Notes: generated by a model not told the origin, from the letters alone. 64,000 nucleotides of DNA from Curtobacterium sp. MCBD17_032 (GCF_003234855.1 NZ_QKTO01000007.1:54304-118303); one strand, 5' to 3'. Shown: positions 36,566-45,980, counted from the first letter of the stretch. Numbers and translations are program-made.

Positions 36566-38920
36566 TCAGCCCCGCCCGATGGGGTTCGGCATCGCCCCCG
36601 CCCGGATGAGCGAGGACGACTGGTCCGCCAGGTCGACCATCGCGAGCGTGTTGCGCAGCTGCAGCCGGTTCAGGCAGGAGTGCTCGAACGTCGGCACCCG
36701 CAGGTCGAGCGGACGCCGACGGTCCGGGTGCTCCGCCGCGTGCCGGTCGACGCACTCGCCGAGGAGCCGCCAGAAGGCGTCCCCGGGCAGGACCCCGTCG
36801 TCGTCGAGGACCGCCGCGAGGAAGCGCAGCACCCCGTCGAACACGTCGGTGAACACGGCGAGCGCCGCCTCGTCGTCGTCGACCGGGTGCACGATGCGGC
36901 GGATGTCCTCGGGCACCGGGCGGTCGTCGTGCGCGCCGAGGACCACGACCTCCTCGCCGATGTCCTTCATGAACGCCCCGGTCACGGCACCGTCCCGGAC
37001 GACGAGCACCAGGTTCTCGCCGTGCGGCATGAACGCCAGGTCGTGCACGGTCAGGCAGTGCACGACCGGCCGCAGGTACGCCCCGAGGAAGCGCCGCACC
37101 CAGTCGGCCGCGTCCAGCCCGGAGGCCCGCACCAGCTCCGACGCGACCGCACACCCGTCGGCGTCCCGGTGGAGCAGTGCCGCCATCGTCATGAGCCGTT
37201 CCCCCGGCGCCGTCCGCGGGACCGGGCTCTCCCGCCACAGCGCCGCGAGCATCTTCCGCTGCGGGGACGCGACGTCCACCCGGTGGTAGGCATCGCCGGT
37301 GTACCCGATCGCCGCGTGTTCGCGCAGCACCCGGAACCCGGCGTCCCGCAGGGTCGGGTCCGCTGCCACGAGCGACGCGACCCAGTCGTTCACCGCGGGG
37401 GTGGAGCGCATGTACGCCGGTGACATGCCCCGCAGGAACCCCATGTTCTGCACGGCGAGCGCCGTCTTCACGTACGAGCGGTCCGGGTGGCTGCGGTCGA
37501 ACGCGGTGCGGATGGACTGCTGCGGCTGGAACAGGTCCGGCCCCTCGCCGAGGTCGACGAGGTCCTGCCGGCCGAGGTCGGGCGCGAACGTCACGGCGAT
37601 GCGGTGCTGCCACTGCCACGGGTGCACCGGCAGCCAGACGTAGTCGTCGGGGTCCAGGCCGCGGCGGGTGAGCGTCCGGCGGTGCTCGGCGACCGTGTCG
37701 GCGTCGAGCTCGGCGGCCCAGTGCTCGGCCTCGGTCCGGTCCGCGGCGAGCGCGAGGTGCGTGTGCTCCCGGCGGGCGGCGAGCCAGCGGAGTCGGAACC
37801 GACCGCCGGACTCCGGTGCGTACGCCCGGTACTCGTCCAGGCCGAACCCGATCCGGCCGTTCGCGGCGACGAACGCCGGGTGCCCCTCGGTCATCGCGGC
37901 CTCGACGTCCTGGAACCCGGCGACCACGTCCCCGTCGCGTCGACCGCGGGCGAGTTGTCGCGCCGACGGGCCGCCGCGGCGGTGCTTCGCGGCCGCACTC
38001 GCGAGCGTCGAGGAGACCTCCTCCAGGTACGTCCCGAGCAGGGCGTCCGGGATCCCGAGCACGTCGCGCAGTTCCAGTACGAGGTCCTGCGCGTCGAGCG
38101 GCAGCGGCGCGGGAGCGTCCGAGGCGGACTCGCGCCGCAGCGAGCGCTCGTCGATCGACCAGTGCTCCAGCTCGTGTCGCCGCGCCCGGAAGCGGTAGCG
38201 CGAGCCACCGGTGTCGAGCAGCCACCCGTCGCCGTCCGGCCGCGGTGTGACGAGTCGTTCGTGCGTGAACTCCGCGACGGCCTTCGCCACCAGGTGCCGT
38301 TGCGCGACCGCCAGGTGCTCGGGCCGGAGGTGCGCGGCCGGGCCGTCGTCGTCGGGGACACCGATCGATGCGGTGTCGAGCACCGAGAGCAGGGCGCGCT
38401 TGCCGTCGACGTCGACCTCGCGGAGCGTCCGGAAGCCGACCTCGGCGTTCTTCGCCTGCACGGCGGTGTTCCCGACGTCCGGCTCGACGACCACGCGCCG
38501 GGCCCCGAGGGCGTCCCGGCAGTGCTCGACCACGGCCCGCATGACGGCGCTCGTGAGGCCGTGCACCCGTCCCGTGGTGGGAGGCGGCGCGACGAGCAGG
38601 TGCATGCCGACGTCACCGGGACGGGCGTCCCACACGTCGACGAGCAGGACCGCTGCTGGGTCGTACGTCTCGGCGTAGGCGCACGGGACACCGTCACGCA
38701 GGACGAGCCAGCCGTCCTGCGCCGGGTCGGTCTGCACCGTGCGCAGGTACGTCCGCACACCGTCGACGTCGACGTGCTGCATGCCCCACCACGACGACGC
38801 CGGTGCTGCGAGCCAGGACTGCATGCGGGCGGCGTCCCGTTCCGGGTCCACGGGTGCCACGGACAGGAGGCCCGGCAGCGCGTCCGTCACGCCGGTCGCG
38901 TCGAGCTGCACCCCGCTCAT
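36566..38920 (-). CDS. Fused acyltransferase / NIS siderophore synthetase (DesC-DesD type)
   Basis: 784 aa with two enzymes in one chain. Residues 10-190 are a GNAT-type acyltransferase of the RhbD/AlcB group (WWGMQHVDVDGVRTYLR, the VHLLVAP-like MHLLVAPPPTTGRVHGLTSAVMRAVVEH, GARRVVVEPDVGNTAVQAKNAEVGF). Residues 215-780 are an IucA/IucC synthetase (GHPAFVAANGRIGF, the HPWQWQ motif, the KTALAVQNMGFLRG and HGENLVLVV ATP-site stretches). The first half should acylate N-hydroxycadaverine with succinyl- or acetyl-CoA; the second joins the units using ATP. Third gene of the operon, coupled by a 4-bp overlap. The product is probably a desferrioxamine-like hydroxamate. Confidence 0.9.
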   Translation of the reverse strand: MSGVQLDATGVTDALPGLLSVAPVDPERDAARMQSWLAAPASSWWGMQHVDVDGVRTYLRTVQTDPAQDGWLVLRDGVPCAYAETYDPAAVLLVDVWDARPGDVGMHLLVAPPPTTGRVHGLTSAVMRAVVEHCRDALGARRVVVEPDVGNTAVQAKNAEVGFRTLREVDVDGKRALLSVLDTASIGVPDDDGPAAHLRPEHLAVAQRHLVAKAVAEFTHERLVTPRPDGDGWLLDTGGSRYRFRARRHELEHWSIDERSLRRESASDAPAPLPLDAQDLVLELRDVLGIPDALLGTYLEEVSSTLASAAAKHRRGGPSARQLARGRRDGDVVAGFQDVEAAMTEGHPAFVAANGRIGFGLDEYRAYAPESGGRFRLRWLAARREHTHLALAADRTEAEHWAAELDADTVAEHRRTLTRRGLDPDDYVWLPVHPWQWQHRIAVTFAPDLGRQDLVDLGEGPDLFQPQQSIRTAFDRSHPDRSYVKTALAVQNMGFLRGMSPAYMRSTPAVNDWVASLVAADPTLRDAGFRVLREHAAIGYTGDAYHRVDVASPQRKMLAALWRESPVPRTAPGERLMTMAALLHRDADGCAVASELVRASGLDAADWVRRFLGAYLRPVVHCLTVHDLAFMPHGENLVLVVRDGAVTGAFMKDIGEEVVVLGAHDDRPVPEDIRRIVHPVDDDEAALAVFTDVFDGVLRFLAAVLDDDGVLPGDAFWRLLGECVDRHAAEHPDRRRPLDLRVPTFEHSCLNRLQLRNTLAMVDLADQSSSLIRAGAMPNPIGRG

Positions 38921-40293
38921 GCGCGCAGCTCCGCGCGCTCGGCGCGCATCGCATGCTCGCCGTGGTCCGCGCGCTCGGCGCGCACCGACGCGGGCAGGCC
39001 GAACTCCTGGAAGGCGATCCGGGCCTCCAGGCCGTACACCTCGCGCCCGGTGACGGACCGGATGATCGACGCGTTCCGCCACGCCCCCATGCCGAGGTCG
39101 GGAGCGGTCAGGCCGTGCGTGTGCTCCTCGGCGTTCTGCACCCAGATCCGGCCGCCGAGGGTGTCCACGTGGTGGTCACGGGCGACGGCGAGCCGACCGG
39201 CGGCGTCGCGTGCGACGAGGTGCGCGACCGGGTCGAGGAACCGTGGCGGCCGGGGTGTGTACCCGGTCGCGAGGACGAGGCGCTCCACTTCGTGCTCGTA
39301 CGTCGCACCGAGCTGCTCGTGCCGGAGCGTCAGCCGGTACACGGCGCGGTCGGCGTCCCAGGCGGCAGCGGTGACGCTCGTCTCGGTGCGCAGCGTCGTC
39401 GGCACCGGACCCCGGGCGCTGATCCGGTACAGGGCGTCGTAGACCTCGCTGACGAGGTCCGCGCTGATGCCCTTGTACAGCCCGCGCTGCTCGCGCCCGA
39501 GGCGGTCCCGGACGTCCTCGGGCAACGCGTGGAAGTGGTCGGTGTACTCCGGGCTCGTCATCTCGAGCGTGAGCTTCGTGTCCTCCATCGGGAAGAACCG
39601 CGGCGACCGGGTGATCCAGTCCAGGCGGTACCCGCCGTCGCGGGTGCCCTCGAGGAGGTCGCGGTAGACCTCGGCGGCGGACTGGCCGCTGCCGATCACC
39701 GCGACGGACCCGGCACCGCGGAGGGCGTCCCGGTTCGGCAGGTAGTCGGCCGAGTGCAGCACCGGGCCGTCCAGGTCGCGGAGCGCGGCGGGCACCGACG
39801 GCTCGGTCCCGACGCCGACCACGATGTGCCGGGCCCGGTACGTCTCGGCACCGTCCGCCGTCTCGGCGTGCACGGTGAACAGGTCCTGCTCGGCGTCGTG
39901 CTCGACCGCGACCACCCGGCGTCCCCAGCGGAGGGTGTCGAGCCGGTCGGCGGCCCAGCGGCAGTAGGCGTCGTACTCGCTGCGGAGGGGGTGGAAGTCC
40001 TCCCGGATGAAGAAGGGGTAGAGCCGACCGGTCTCCTTGAGCCAAGCCAGGAACGAGAACGACGAGGTCGGGTCCGCCATCGTGACGAGGTCGGCGAGGA
40101 ACGGCACCTGGATCGTCGCGTCGTCGAGCATCATGCCGTGGTGCCAGGCGAAGCCGTCACGCGCGTCGAGGAACACCGCGTCGAGGTCGTCGACCGGGTC
40201 GGTCAGGCAGGCGAGGCCGAGGTTGAACGGGCCGATGCCGATGCCGACGAGGTCGTGCACGGGGGTCGTGGTGGCTGTGTCCACGGCGGTCAT
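38917..40293 (-). CDS. desB: Lysine/ornithine/cadaverine N-monooxygenase (DesB type)
   Basis: A 458-aa flavoprotein. FAD motif DLVGIGIGPFNLGLACL, NADPH motif VAVIGSGQSAAEVYRDLL, substrate region QVPFLADLVTMADPTSSFSFLAWL, and the late LATGYTPRPPRFL signature. It hydroxylates the amine, here probably cadaverine made by the upstream decarboxylase, as the first committed siderophore step. The ATG overlaps the decarboxylase stop codon by 4 bp and its own stop overlaps the next gene by 4 bp. Confidence 0.93.
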   Translation of the reverse strand: MTAVDTATTTPVHDLVGIGIGPFNLGLACLTDPVDDLDAVFLDARDGFAWHHGMMLDDATIQVPFLADLVTMADPTSSFSFLAWLKETGRLYPFFIREDFHPLRSEYDAYCRWAADRLDTLRWGRRVVAVEHDAEQDLFTVHAETADGAETYRARHIVVGVGTEPSVPAALRDLDGPVLHSADYLPNRDALRGAGSVAVIGSGQSAAEVYRDLLEGTRDGGYRLDWITRSPRFFPMEDTKLTLEMTSPEYTDHFHALPEDVRDRLGREQRGLYKGISADLVSEVYDALYRISARGPVPTTLRTETSVTAAAWDADRAVYRLTLRHEQLGATYEHEVERLVLATGYTPRPPRFLDPVAHLVARDAAGRLAVARDHHVDTLGGRIWVQNAEEHTHGLTAPDLGMGAWRNASIIRSVTGREVYGLEARIAFQEFGLPASVRAERADHGEHAMRAERAELRA

Positions 40294-41828
40294 CGGACTG
40301 CTCCGTCGGTCACGGTGGGCTGGGTCGAGGCGGCGCGCAGGCGCTCCGCGGTGGCGAGGACGTGGTCGAGGGAGGCGCGCATCTGCTCCGCCGTCGTCGC
40401 GGGGTCGAGCAGGGTCAGCTTGTTGCACGGTCGCCCGTCGACCACGGTCCTCGCGATGAGCACCCGCCCCTCCACCAGGAGCGCTGCCCGGAGCGGTGCC
40501 ACCATCGCGTCCGACTCCTCGTCGGTGACCCCCGCCGGCTGCCAGCGGAACAGGACGGTGCTCAGCTGCGTCGGCGCCACGAGGACGAGGTCCGGATCGG
40601 CTCGGACGAGTGCGTGCGTCTCGGCGGCCAGGTCGACGACGGCGTCGAAGGCGCGGCCGATCGCGTCCGCACCGGAGGCCCGGAGGGTCGCCCAGAGCTT
40701 CAGCGCGTCGAACCGGCGGGTGGTCTGCAGCGACTTGTCGACCTGGTTCGGCTCGGCCGCGTCCTCCGGGTTGAGGTAGTCGGCGTGCCAGGAGGCCCGG
40801 CGCAGGTCCGCCGGGTCGCGCACCACGAGCACGCTCGACGAGACCGGTTGGAAGAAGGACTTGTGCAGGTCGGTCGTGACGCTGCGGGCCCGCTCGATGC
40901 CGTCGAGCAGGTGCCGGCGCGTCGGGGACACGAGCAGGCCGCACCCGTACGCGGCGTCGACGTGCAGCCACACGCCCTCGAGGTCGCACACGTCGGCGAT
41001 CGGCGCGAGCGGGTCGATGACGCCGCGGTCGGTCGTGCCGGCCGTGGCGACGACGGCCATCGGGGTGCGACCGTCGGCACGGGCGTCGGCGATCGCGAGG
41101 GCCAGGGCGGACGGGAGCATCCGGCCGGACGTGTCGGTCACGACGTCGACGACCGCGGCGTCGGGCAGGCCGAGCAGGCGGGCGGACTTGCGCACGCTGA
41201 AGTGCGTCTCCGCGGTGGCGAACACGGCGAGGTCGGCGAGCGCGGGGGCGGGCGTCGCGGAGGCAGCCGTCGCGGACGCGGCGGGGGCGGCGACCGTCGC
41301 GGGGGCGGCCGTCGCGGCCTCCCGCGCCAGGAGGAGGGCCTGCAGGTTGGACTGCGACCCGCCCGACGTGAAGATCCCGTCACCCGCCGGGAAGCCGATC
41401 CGTCGGGCCAGCCAGTCGACCACGTGCCGCTCGATGTCGGTCCCGATGCGCGACTGGTCCCACGTGTCGACCGAGGGGTTGACGGCGGCGAGCACGGCCT
41501 CCGCGGCGACCGCGGGCAGGGCGACCGGGCAGTTGAGGTGCGCGAGGTACCCGGGCGTGTGGAACCAGACGGCCTCGCGGACGAACAGGTCGTCGAGTTC
41601 GGCGAGCGCACGCTCGGTGCCGAGTGCCGGTCCGTCGAGGTCGACCGTGGCGACGCGCTGGTGGAGGTCCACCGCGGGGGTGTCGGTCGTCGGGACCTCG
41701 GCGACGGCGATGCGGTCGGCGAGTCGGTCGACGGTCGCGCCCACGGCCTGCCGGTAGCGCTGCGCCGTCTCGGGACTGATCAGGTCGAGCGGGTTCGTGT
41801 CGAGCGGGGTCGTGTCGAGCGGGGTCAT
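40290..41828 (-). CDS. desA: PLP-dependent lysine decarboxylase (DesA type)
   Basis: 512 aa, group II PLP decarboxylase. Motifs are GIFTSGGSQSNLQALLLARE, HVDAAYGCG (PLP Asp) and TTDLHKSFFQP (Lys-323 Schiff base). It would make cadaverine from lysine for the siderophore. Residues 171-197 are an Ala/Thr/Pro-rich insert beside the substrate domain. The ATG at 41828 is chosen because TAGCCT lies 8 nt upstream inside the iron box; a GTG at 41849 is in frame but falls within the operator. Confidence 0.92.
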   Translation of the reverse strand: MTPLDTTPLDTNPLDLISPETAQRYRQAVGATVDRLADRIAVAEVPTTDTPAVDLHQRVATVDLDGPALGTERALAELDDLFVREAVWFHTPGYLAHLNCPVALPAVAAEAVLAAVNPSVDTWDQSRIGTDIERHVVDWLARRIGFPAGDGIFTSGGSQSNLQALLLAREAATAAPATVAAPAASATAASATPAPALADLAVFATAETHFSVRKSARLLGLPDAAVVDVVTDTSGRMLPSALALAIADARADGRTPMAVVATAGTTDRGVIDPLAPIADVCDLEGVWLHVDAAYGCGLLVSPTRRHLLDGIERARSVTTDLHKSFFQPVSSSVLVVRDPADLRRASWHADYLNPEDAAEPNQVDKSLQTTRRFDALKLWATLRASGADAIGRAFDAVVDLAAETHALVRADPDLVLVAPTQLSTVLFRWQPAGVTDEESDAMVAPLRAALLVEGRVLIARTVVDGRPCNKLTLLDPATTAEQMRASLDHVLATAERLRAASTQPTVTDGAVR

Positions 41829-41829
41829 G

Positions 41830-41848
41830 TTAGGTGAGGCTAACCTCA
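41830..41848. promoter_or_regulatory. DtxR/IdeR/DmdR1 iron box over the siderophore promoter
   Basis: TTAGGTGAGGCTAACCTCA matches the 19-bp iron-box consensus at 17 positions. Its centre holds the minus-strand -10 box TAGCCT (41837-41842) of the leaderless decarboxylase transcript, so an iron-loaded repressor would block polymerase directly. It is also 82 bp before the -10 of the divergent GNAT gene. Confidence 0.85.
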
Positions 41849-41930
41849 CCTTCTCCCCCTGTCACCCGTCCGGGGCACCGGGCGTGGCGGACGCGAGTGA
41901 CCCTCGGATGCGTCCGGGCCGGGGCTCCCG

Positions 41931-41936
41931 GTACGG
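41931..41936 (+). promoter_or_regulatory. -10 box TACGGT, leaderless GNAT promoter
   Basis: TACGGT lies 7 nt before the ATG at 41944 with no ribosome site. Confidence 0.5.
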
Positions 41937-41943
41937 TCGGGGC

Positions 41944-42447
41944 ATGGGGCACGTCCAGCAGCTCACCGTCCGACCAGCCGTCGACACGGATGCGCCGGGC
42001 ATCGCCGACGTGCACGTGCAGGCATGGCGCGAGGCGTACGCCCACCTGCTGCCGGCGGCGTTCCTCGCGTCACTCGACCCCGTCGTGCGCACCACACGGT
42101 GGCGGCGGACGATCGCGGGCGCGAGCGCAGCCGGCACGAGCGTGGCGGTCGCCGAGCACGGCGGCGCCGTCGTCGGGTGGGCCACCGCGGGTCCGGCTCG
42201 CGACGACCCCGCCATCCGGGACGTCGAGCTCACCGGCATCTACGTCCTGGCATCGGCGCACGGGTCGGGCGCCGGCCAGCTGCTCCTCGACGCCGTCCTC
42301 GGCAACGCACCGGCGTTCCTGTGGGTCGCCGACGACAACCCCCGGGCGCAGGCCTTCTACCGGCGGAACGGGTTCCGACGCGACGGAACGACGAAGACCG
42401 AACGGCTGGGCGACAACGCGCTCCTCGCCGCCCGGATGGTGCGCTGA
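41944..42447 (+). CDS. GNAT family N-acetyltransferase
   Basis: 167 aa. The domain shows IADVHVQAWREAYAHLLP (typical of GNATs that act on small amines or protein N-termini), the ELTGIYVLASAHGSGAGQLLLDAVL acetyl-CoA loop, and LWVADDNPRAQAFYRRNGFRRDG. Substrate unknown. It is divergent from the siderophore operon and could share its iron control, though the iron box is 96 bp away. It converges on the helicase gene with an 8-bp gap. Confidence 0.88.
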   Translation: MGHVQQLTVRPAVDTDAPGIADVHVQAWREAYAHLLPAAFLASLDPVVRTTRWRRTIAGASAAGTSVAVAEHGGAVVGWATAGPARDDPAIRDVELTGIYVLASAHGSGAGQLLLDAVLGNAPAFLWVADDNPRAQAFYRRNGFRRDGTTKTERLGDNALLAARMVR

Positions 42448-42455
42448 GCCGTCGG

Positions 42456-44915
42456 CTAGAGCTTCTCGATCGGCGCGATCTTGATGAGCAGCTTCTTCCG
42501 CCCGGCGCTGTCGAACGCGATCTCCGCGATCCGCTTGGCGCCCTGACCGGTCACCGCCGAGACGGTCCCCTGCCCGAAGTCGACGTGCGAGATCCGGTCG
42601 CCCGCGGCCAGCTCCATGTCGCCGTTGTCCCGGACCTGCCCGGACACCCGGTTCGCCCACTCCGTCTTCGGCTTCGTCTTCGCCGCGGCGGCCGCACGGT
42701 CGTAGGACCCGCCGCCCCAGCCGCCACCGCCCCGGTAGCCACCGCCACCGGTGCCGCCGCCGAAGCCGCCGTCGCGCTTGGCGTTGAGCGCGCGGGGCTG
42801 TGTGCCGCCGCGACTGTTCGCCATGCCCGGTGACTGCTTCCACTCCACGAGCCCCTCGGGGATCTCCTGCAGGAAGCGTGAGGGCATCGCCACGTTGACG
42901 TCGCCGAACTGCGCCCGGGTCATCGCGAGCGACAGGAACAGGACCTTCTTCGCCCGGGTGATGCCCACGTAGAACAGCCGGCGCTCCTCGGACGGACCGC
43001 CCGGCTCGTTCGCGGACATCCGGTGCGGGAGCAGGTCTTCCTCGACACCGGTCAGGAACACGGCGTCGTACTCCAGGCCCTTCGCGGTGTGCAGCGTCAT
43101 GAGCGACACCGTGCCGGACGAGTCGTCGAGTTCGTCGGCCGCGGCCACCAGGGAGACCTCGGTGAGGAAGTCGGCGAGCGTGCCCTCGGGGTTGTTCTTC
43201 TGGAACTCCCGGGTCACGGCGACGAGTTCGTCGATGTTGTCGGCACGGGCGGCGTCCTGGGCGTCCGGGGACTTCCGGAGCTGGTCGAGCAGCCCCGAGC
43301 CGTCGAGCAGCTGGGTGAGGGTGTCGACCACCGGCTGGTCCGCGGCCTTGGCGGCGACCTCGTCGAGGAGCCCGGCGAACGAGGTGATCGCGGTGCGCAC
43401 CTTCGGTCCGAACCCGAGCTCGTCCGCGTGCCGCAGGGCCTCGCGCATCGAGACCTCGTGCTCGTCGGCGTACCGCTGCAGGGCGGTCTCGGTGACGGCG
43501 CCGATGCCGCGCTTCGGCACGTTGAGGATGCGTCGGAGCGACAGCGGGTCCGCCGGGTTGGCGACCGTGATCAGGTACGCCATCGCGTCCTTGATCTCCG
43601 CACGCTCGTAGAACTTCGTGCCGCCGAGCACCCGGTACGGGATCGCGGCGCGGATGAAGATCTCCTCGAGCGCACGGGTCTGCGAGTTCGTCCGGTAGAA
43701 CACCGCCATGTCGCGGTAGTCCATGCCGTCCTCGTGCAGACGCTGGATCTCGTCCGCGACGAACTGGGCCTCGTCGTGCCCGGTGTACCCGGTGAAGCCG
43801 ACGATCTTCTCGCCGGCACCCACGTCCGTGAACAGGTTCTTCGCCTGCCGGTCGAAGTTGTTCGCGATGACCGCGTTCGCGGCGTCGAGGATGTTCTGCG
43901 TCGATCGGTAGTTCTGCTCGAGCAGGATCACCTTCGAGTTCGGGAAGTCCCGCTCGAACTCGACGATGTTGCGGATGTCCGCGCCGCGGAAGGCGTAGAT
44001 CGACTGGTCGGAGTCACCCACGACCGTGAGCGACGCCGGCGCGATCGACCCGTCGGTCTCCCGCATCCGCTCGACGTGCTGCCCGGCGTCCTCGAGCTTG
44101 TCCACCTGCTCGACCGGCACGGGCCGGGTGAGTTCGCGGATGAGGGCGTACTGCGCGTGGTTCGTGTCCTGGTACTCGTCGACCAGGACGTACCGGAAGC
44201 GGCGCTGGTAGAGCGCGGCGATCTCCGGGAACGCGCGGAACAGGAACACCGTCTGCCCGATGAGGTCGTCGAAGTCGAACGCGTTCGCGCGACGGAGCTC
44301 GCTCGTGTACCGCCGGAACACCTCGGTGAACATGACCTCTTGCGGGTCGTCCGTGTTGATGTTGCGCGCGTAGGTGTCGATGTCCTGCAGCTCGTTCTTG
44401 AGCTTCGAGATCTTCGATGCCGCCGCCCCGACGGTCAACCCGAGGGAGTCCGCCTCGAGGTCCTTGATGATCCGCTTCAGCAGCGCCCGGGAGTCGGCCG
44501 AGTCGTAGATCGTGAACGACTGCGGGAACCCGAACCGCTCGGCCTCGCGCCGGAGGATGCGCACGCACGCCGAGTGGAACGTCGAGATCCACATGCCCTC
44601 GGCGGCCTGCCCGACCAGGGCCTGCACCCGCTCGCGCATCTCAGCCGCGGCCTTGTTCGTGAACGTGATCGCGAGGATCTGGGACGGCCAGGCCTCGCGG
44701 TTGGCCAGCAGGAGCGCGATGCGTCGCGTGAGCACGCTCGTCTTGCCCGAACCGGCACCGGCCACGATGAGCAGGGACTCGCCGCGGTACTCGACGGCTT
44801 CCTTCTGCTGGGGGTTCAGGCCCGCGGTGAACGGGTCCTCGTACGCACGGTCACCCGCGCCGGGACCGTTCGTGCGGCCGGGCGTCGAGTCGGAGGGGTC
44901 GAGCACGATCGTCAT
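42456..44915 (-). CDS. pcrA: UvrD/PcrA DNA helicase
   Basis: 819-aa superfamily 1 3'-5' helicase. Walker A VAGAGSGKTSVLTRR, motif II VLVDEYQDTNHAQY, VVGDSDQSIYAFRGAD, the QNYRSTQNI region, TLHTAKGLEYDAVFLTG and YVGITRAKKVLFLS. The C-terminal tail is Gly-rich (FGGGTGGGGYRGGGGW), followed by the small PcrA beta module ISHVDFGQGTVSAVTGQG that binds RNA polymerase. It works in excision repair and in clearing stalled forks. TAGACT lies 9 nt before the ATG. Confidence 0.96.
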   Translation of the reverse strand: MTIVLDPSDSTPGRTNGPGAGDRAYEDPFTAGLNPQQKEAVEYRGESLLIVAGAGSGKTSVLTRRIALLLANREAWPSQILAITFTNKAAAEMRERVQALVGQAAEGMWISTFHSACVRILRREAERFGFPQSFTIYDSADSRALLKRIIKDLEADSLGLTVGAAASKISKLKNELQDIDTYARNINTDDPQEVMFTEVFRRYTSELRRANAFDFDDLIGQTVFLFRAFPEIAALYQRRFRYVLVDEYQDTNHAQYALIRELTRPVPVEQVDKLEDAGQHVERMRETDGSIAPASLTVVGDSDQSIYAFRGADIRNIVEFERDFPNSKVILLEQNYRSTQNILDAANAVIANNFDRQAKNLFTDVGAGEKIVGFTGYTGHDEAQFVADEIQRLHEDGMDYRDMAVFYRTNSQTRALEEIFIRAAIPYRVLGGTKFYERAEIKDAMAYLITVANPADPLSLRRILNVPKRGIGAVTETALQRYADEHEVSMREALRHADELGFGPKVRTAITSFAGLLDEVAAKAADQPVVDTLTQLLDGSGLLDQLRKSPDAQDAARADNIDELVAVTREFQKNNPEGTLADFLTEVSLVAAADELDDSSGTVSLMTLHTAKGLEYDAVFLTGVEEDLLPHRMSANEPGGPSEERRLFYVGITRAKKVLFLSLAMTRAQFGDVNVAMPSRFLQEIPEGLVEWKQSPGMANSRGGTQPRALNAKRDGGFGGGTGGGGYRGGGGWGGGSYDRAAAAAKTKPKTEWANRVSGQVRDNGDMELAAGDRISHVDFGQGTVSAVTGQGAKRIAEIAFDSAGRKKLLIKIAPIEKL

Positions 44916-44924
44916 GTCCGGGAC

Positions 44925-44930
44925 AGTCTA
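44925..44930 (-). promoter_or_regulatory. -10 box TAGACT of pcrA
   Basis: TAGACT lies 9 nt before the ATG at 44915, giving at most a 2-3 nt leader. Confidence 0.5.
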
Positions 44931-44950
44931 GGCGCGTCCCCCGACACCCA

Positions 44951-45973
44951 TCAGGCCCGCGGGACGCCGTCCGCGACGAGCGATCGGGCACGGACGGCGA
45001 GGTCCGCGTGGTCCGCGAAGACCCCGTCCACGCCGGTCCGGACGACCGAGGTGAACCACCGCTCCCAGTCGCCGTGCGCCGCCAGGTCACCCCCGCGCCG
45101 GAGGGCCGCCGGCAGGAACCGGTTCTCCGGTCGGAGCGTCCACGCGTACACCGCGAGTCCGACGGCGTGCGCGCGCTCGACCACGTCGCTCCGGACCGGT
45201 CCCGGGTCCTCGACCGCGCGGGTGTCCACGCCGGCCATCAGCGTCGGCAGGTCCACGCTGATCCCGTGGAACTCCCTCGCCAGCCGGGCCAGGGCCGCGT
45301 CCGTCCGTTCGGCGGCGTACGTCGGGGCCGCGGCGCCGGCTGTGGCGACCTCGTCCGCGGCCGCGCCCCGGGCCTCCTGGAGGTACACCAGCCGCCCGCC
45401 GGTGCGGAGCGCGGCCACCTCGCGCAGGACGCCCTTCTCGAAGGACTCGACGGTCAGCCGGTCGTCCCCGCGCCACCCTGCCTCGCCGAGGACGCCGTCC
45501 AGCAGCGGGGCCATCGGGAACCCCGCGGCGGCGAACGCGCTGGCGTGCTTCACCTCGGCGACGAGACCCACCCGCCGCGGGGCGGCGTCCAGGATCGCGA
45601 GCAGGTCCTCGAGCCGCAGGACCGTGTCCTCGCCGTCGTGCTGCCGGGAGGCCCGGCGCAGCTCCGGCAGGCGCTCACGGGTCCGCAGGGTACGCAGTTC
45701 CGCCCAGGTGAAGTCCTCGGTGAACCAGCCGGTGACCCGGTGCCCGTCGATCGTCTTCGTCGTCCGCCGGTCCCGGAACTCCGGGCGGTCGGCGACGTCG
45801 GTCGTGCCGGACACCTCGTTCTCGTGCCGGAGCACCAGGACGCCGTCCTTCGTCGGCACGAGGTCCGGCTCGATCGCGTCCGCACCGAGCTCGATCGCGA
45901 GCTCGTAGGCGCTGCGGGAGTGCTCGGGCCGGTACCCGGAGGCACCGCGGTGGGCGATGACGAGCGGCTGCAT
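44951..45973 (-). CDS. Glycerophosphodiester phosphodiesterase
   Basis: 340 aa, no signal peptide. The TIM-barrel GDPD domain has VIAHRGASGYRPEHSRSAY (catalytic His and Glu), EPDLVPTKDGVLVLRHE (metal-binding residues and second His), GLVAEVKHAS and the closing GVDGVFADHADLA. It splits glycerophosphodiesters into glycerol-3-phosphate and an alcohol. glpD at 53.2 kb could use the glycerol-3-phosphate, although not in the same operon. TATCGT is 7 nt before the ATG, which sets this start over a long upstream extension. Confidence 0.92.
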   Translation of the reverse strand: MQPLVIAHRGASGYRPEHSRSAYELAIELGADAIEPDLVPTKDGVLVLRHENEVSGTTDVADRPEFRDRRTTKTIDGHRVTGWFTEDFTWAELRTLRTRERLPELRRASRQHDGEDTVLRLEDLLAILDAAPRRVGLVAEVKHASAFAAAGFPMAPLLDGVLGEAGWRGDDRLTVESFEKGVLREVAALRTGGRLVYLQEARGAAADEVATAGAAAPTYAAERTDAALARLAREFHGISVDLPTLMAGVDTRAVEDPGPVRSDVVERAHAVGLAVYAWTLRPENRFLPAALRRGGDLAAHGDWERWFTSVVRTGVDGVFADHADLAVRARSLVADGVPRA

Positions 45974-45980
45974 GCACGCG

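Noticed and set aside
38921..39082. Longer start for the siderophore synthetase fusion
   Set aside because: These codons overlap the conserved end of the N-monooxygenase gene in another frame; the ATG at 38920 gives the 4-bp coupling seen throughout the operon.
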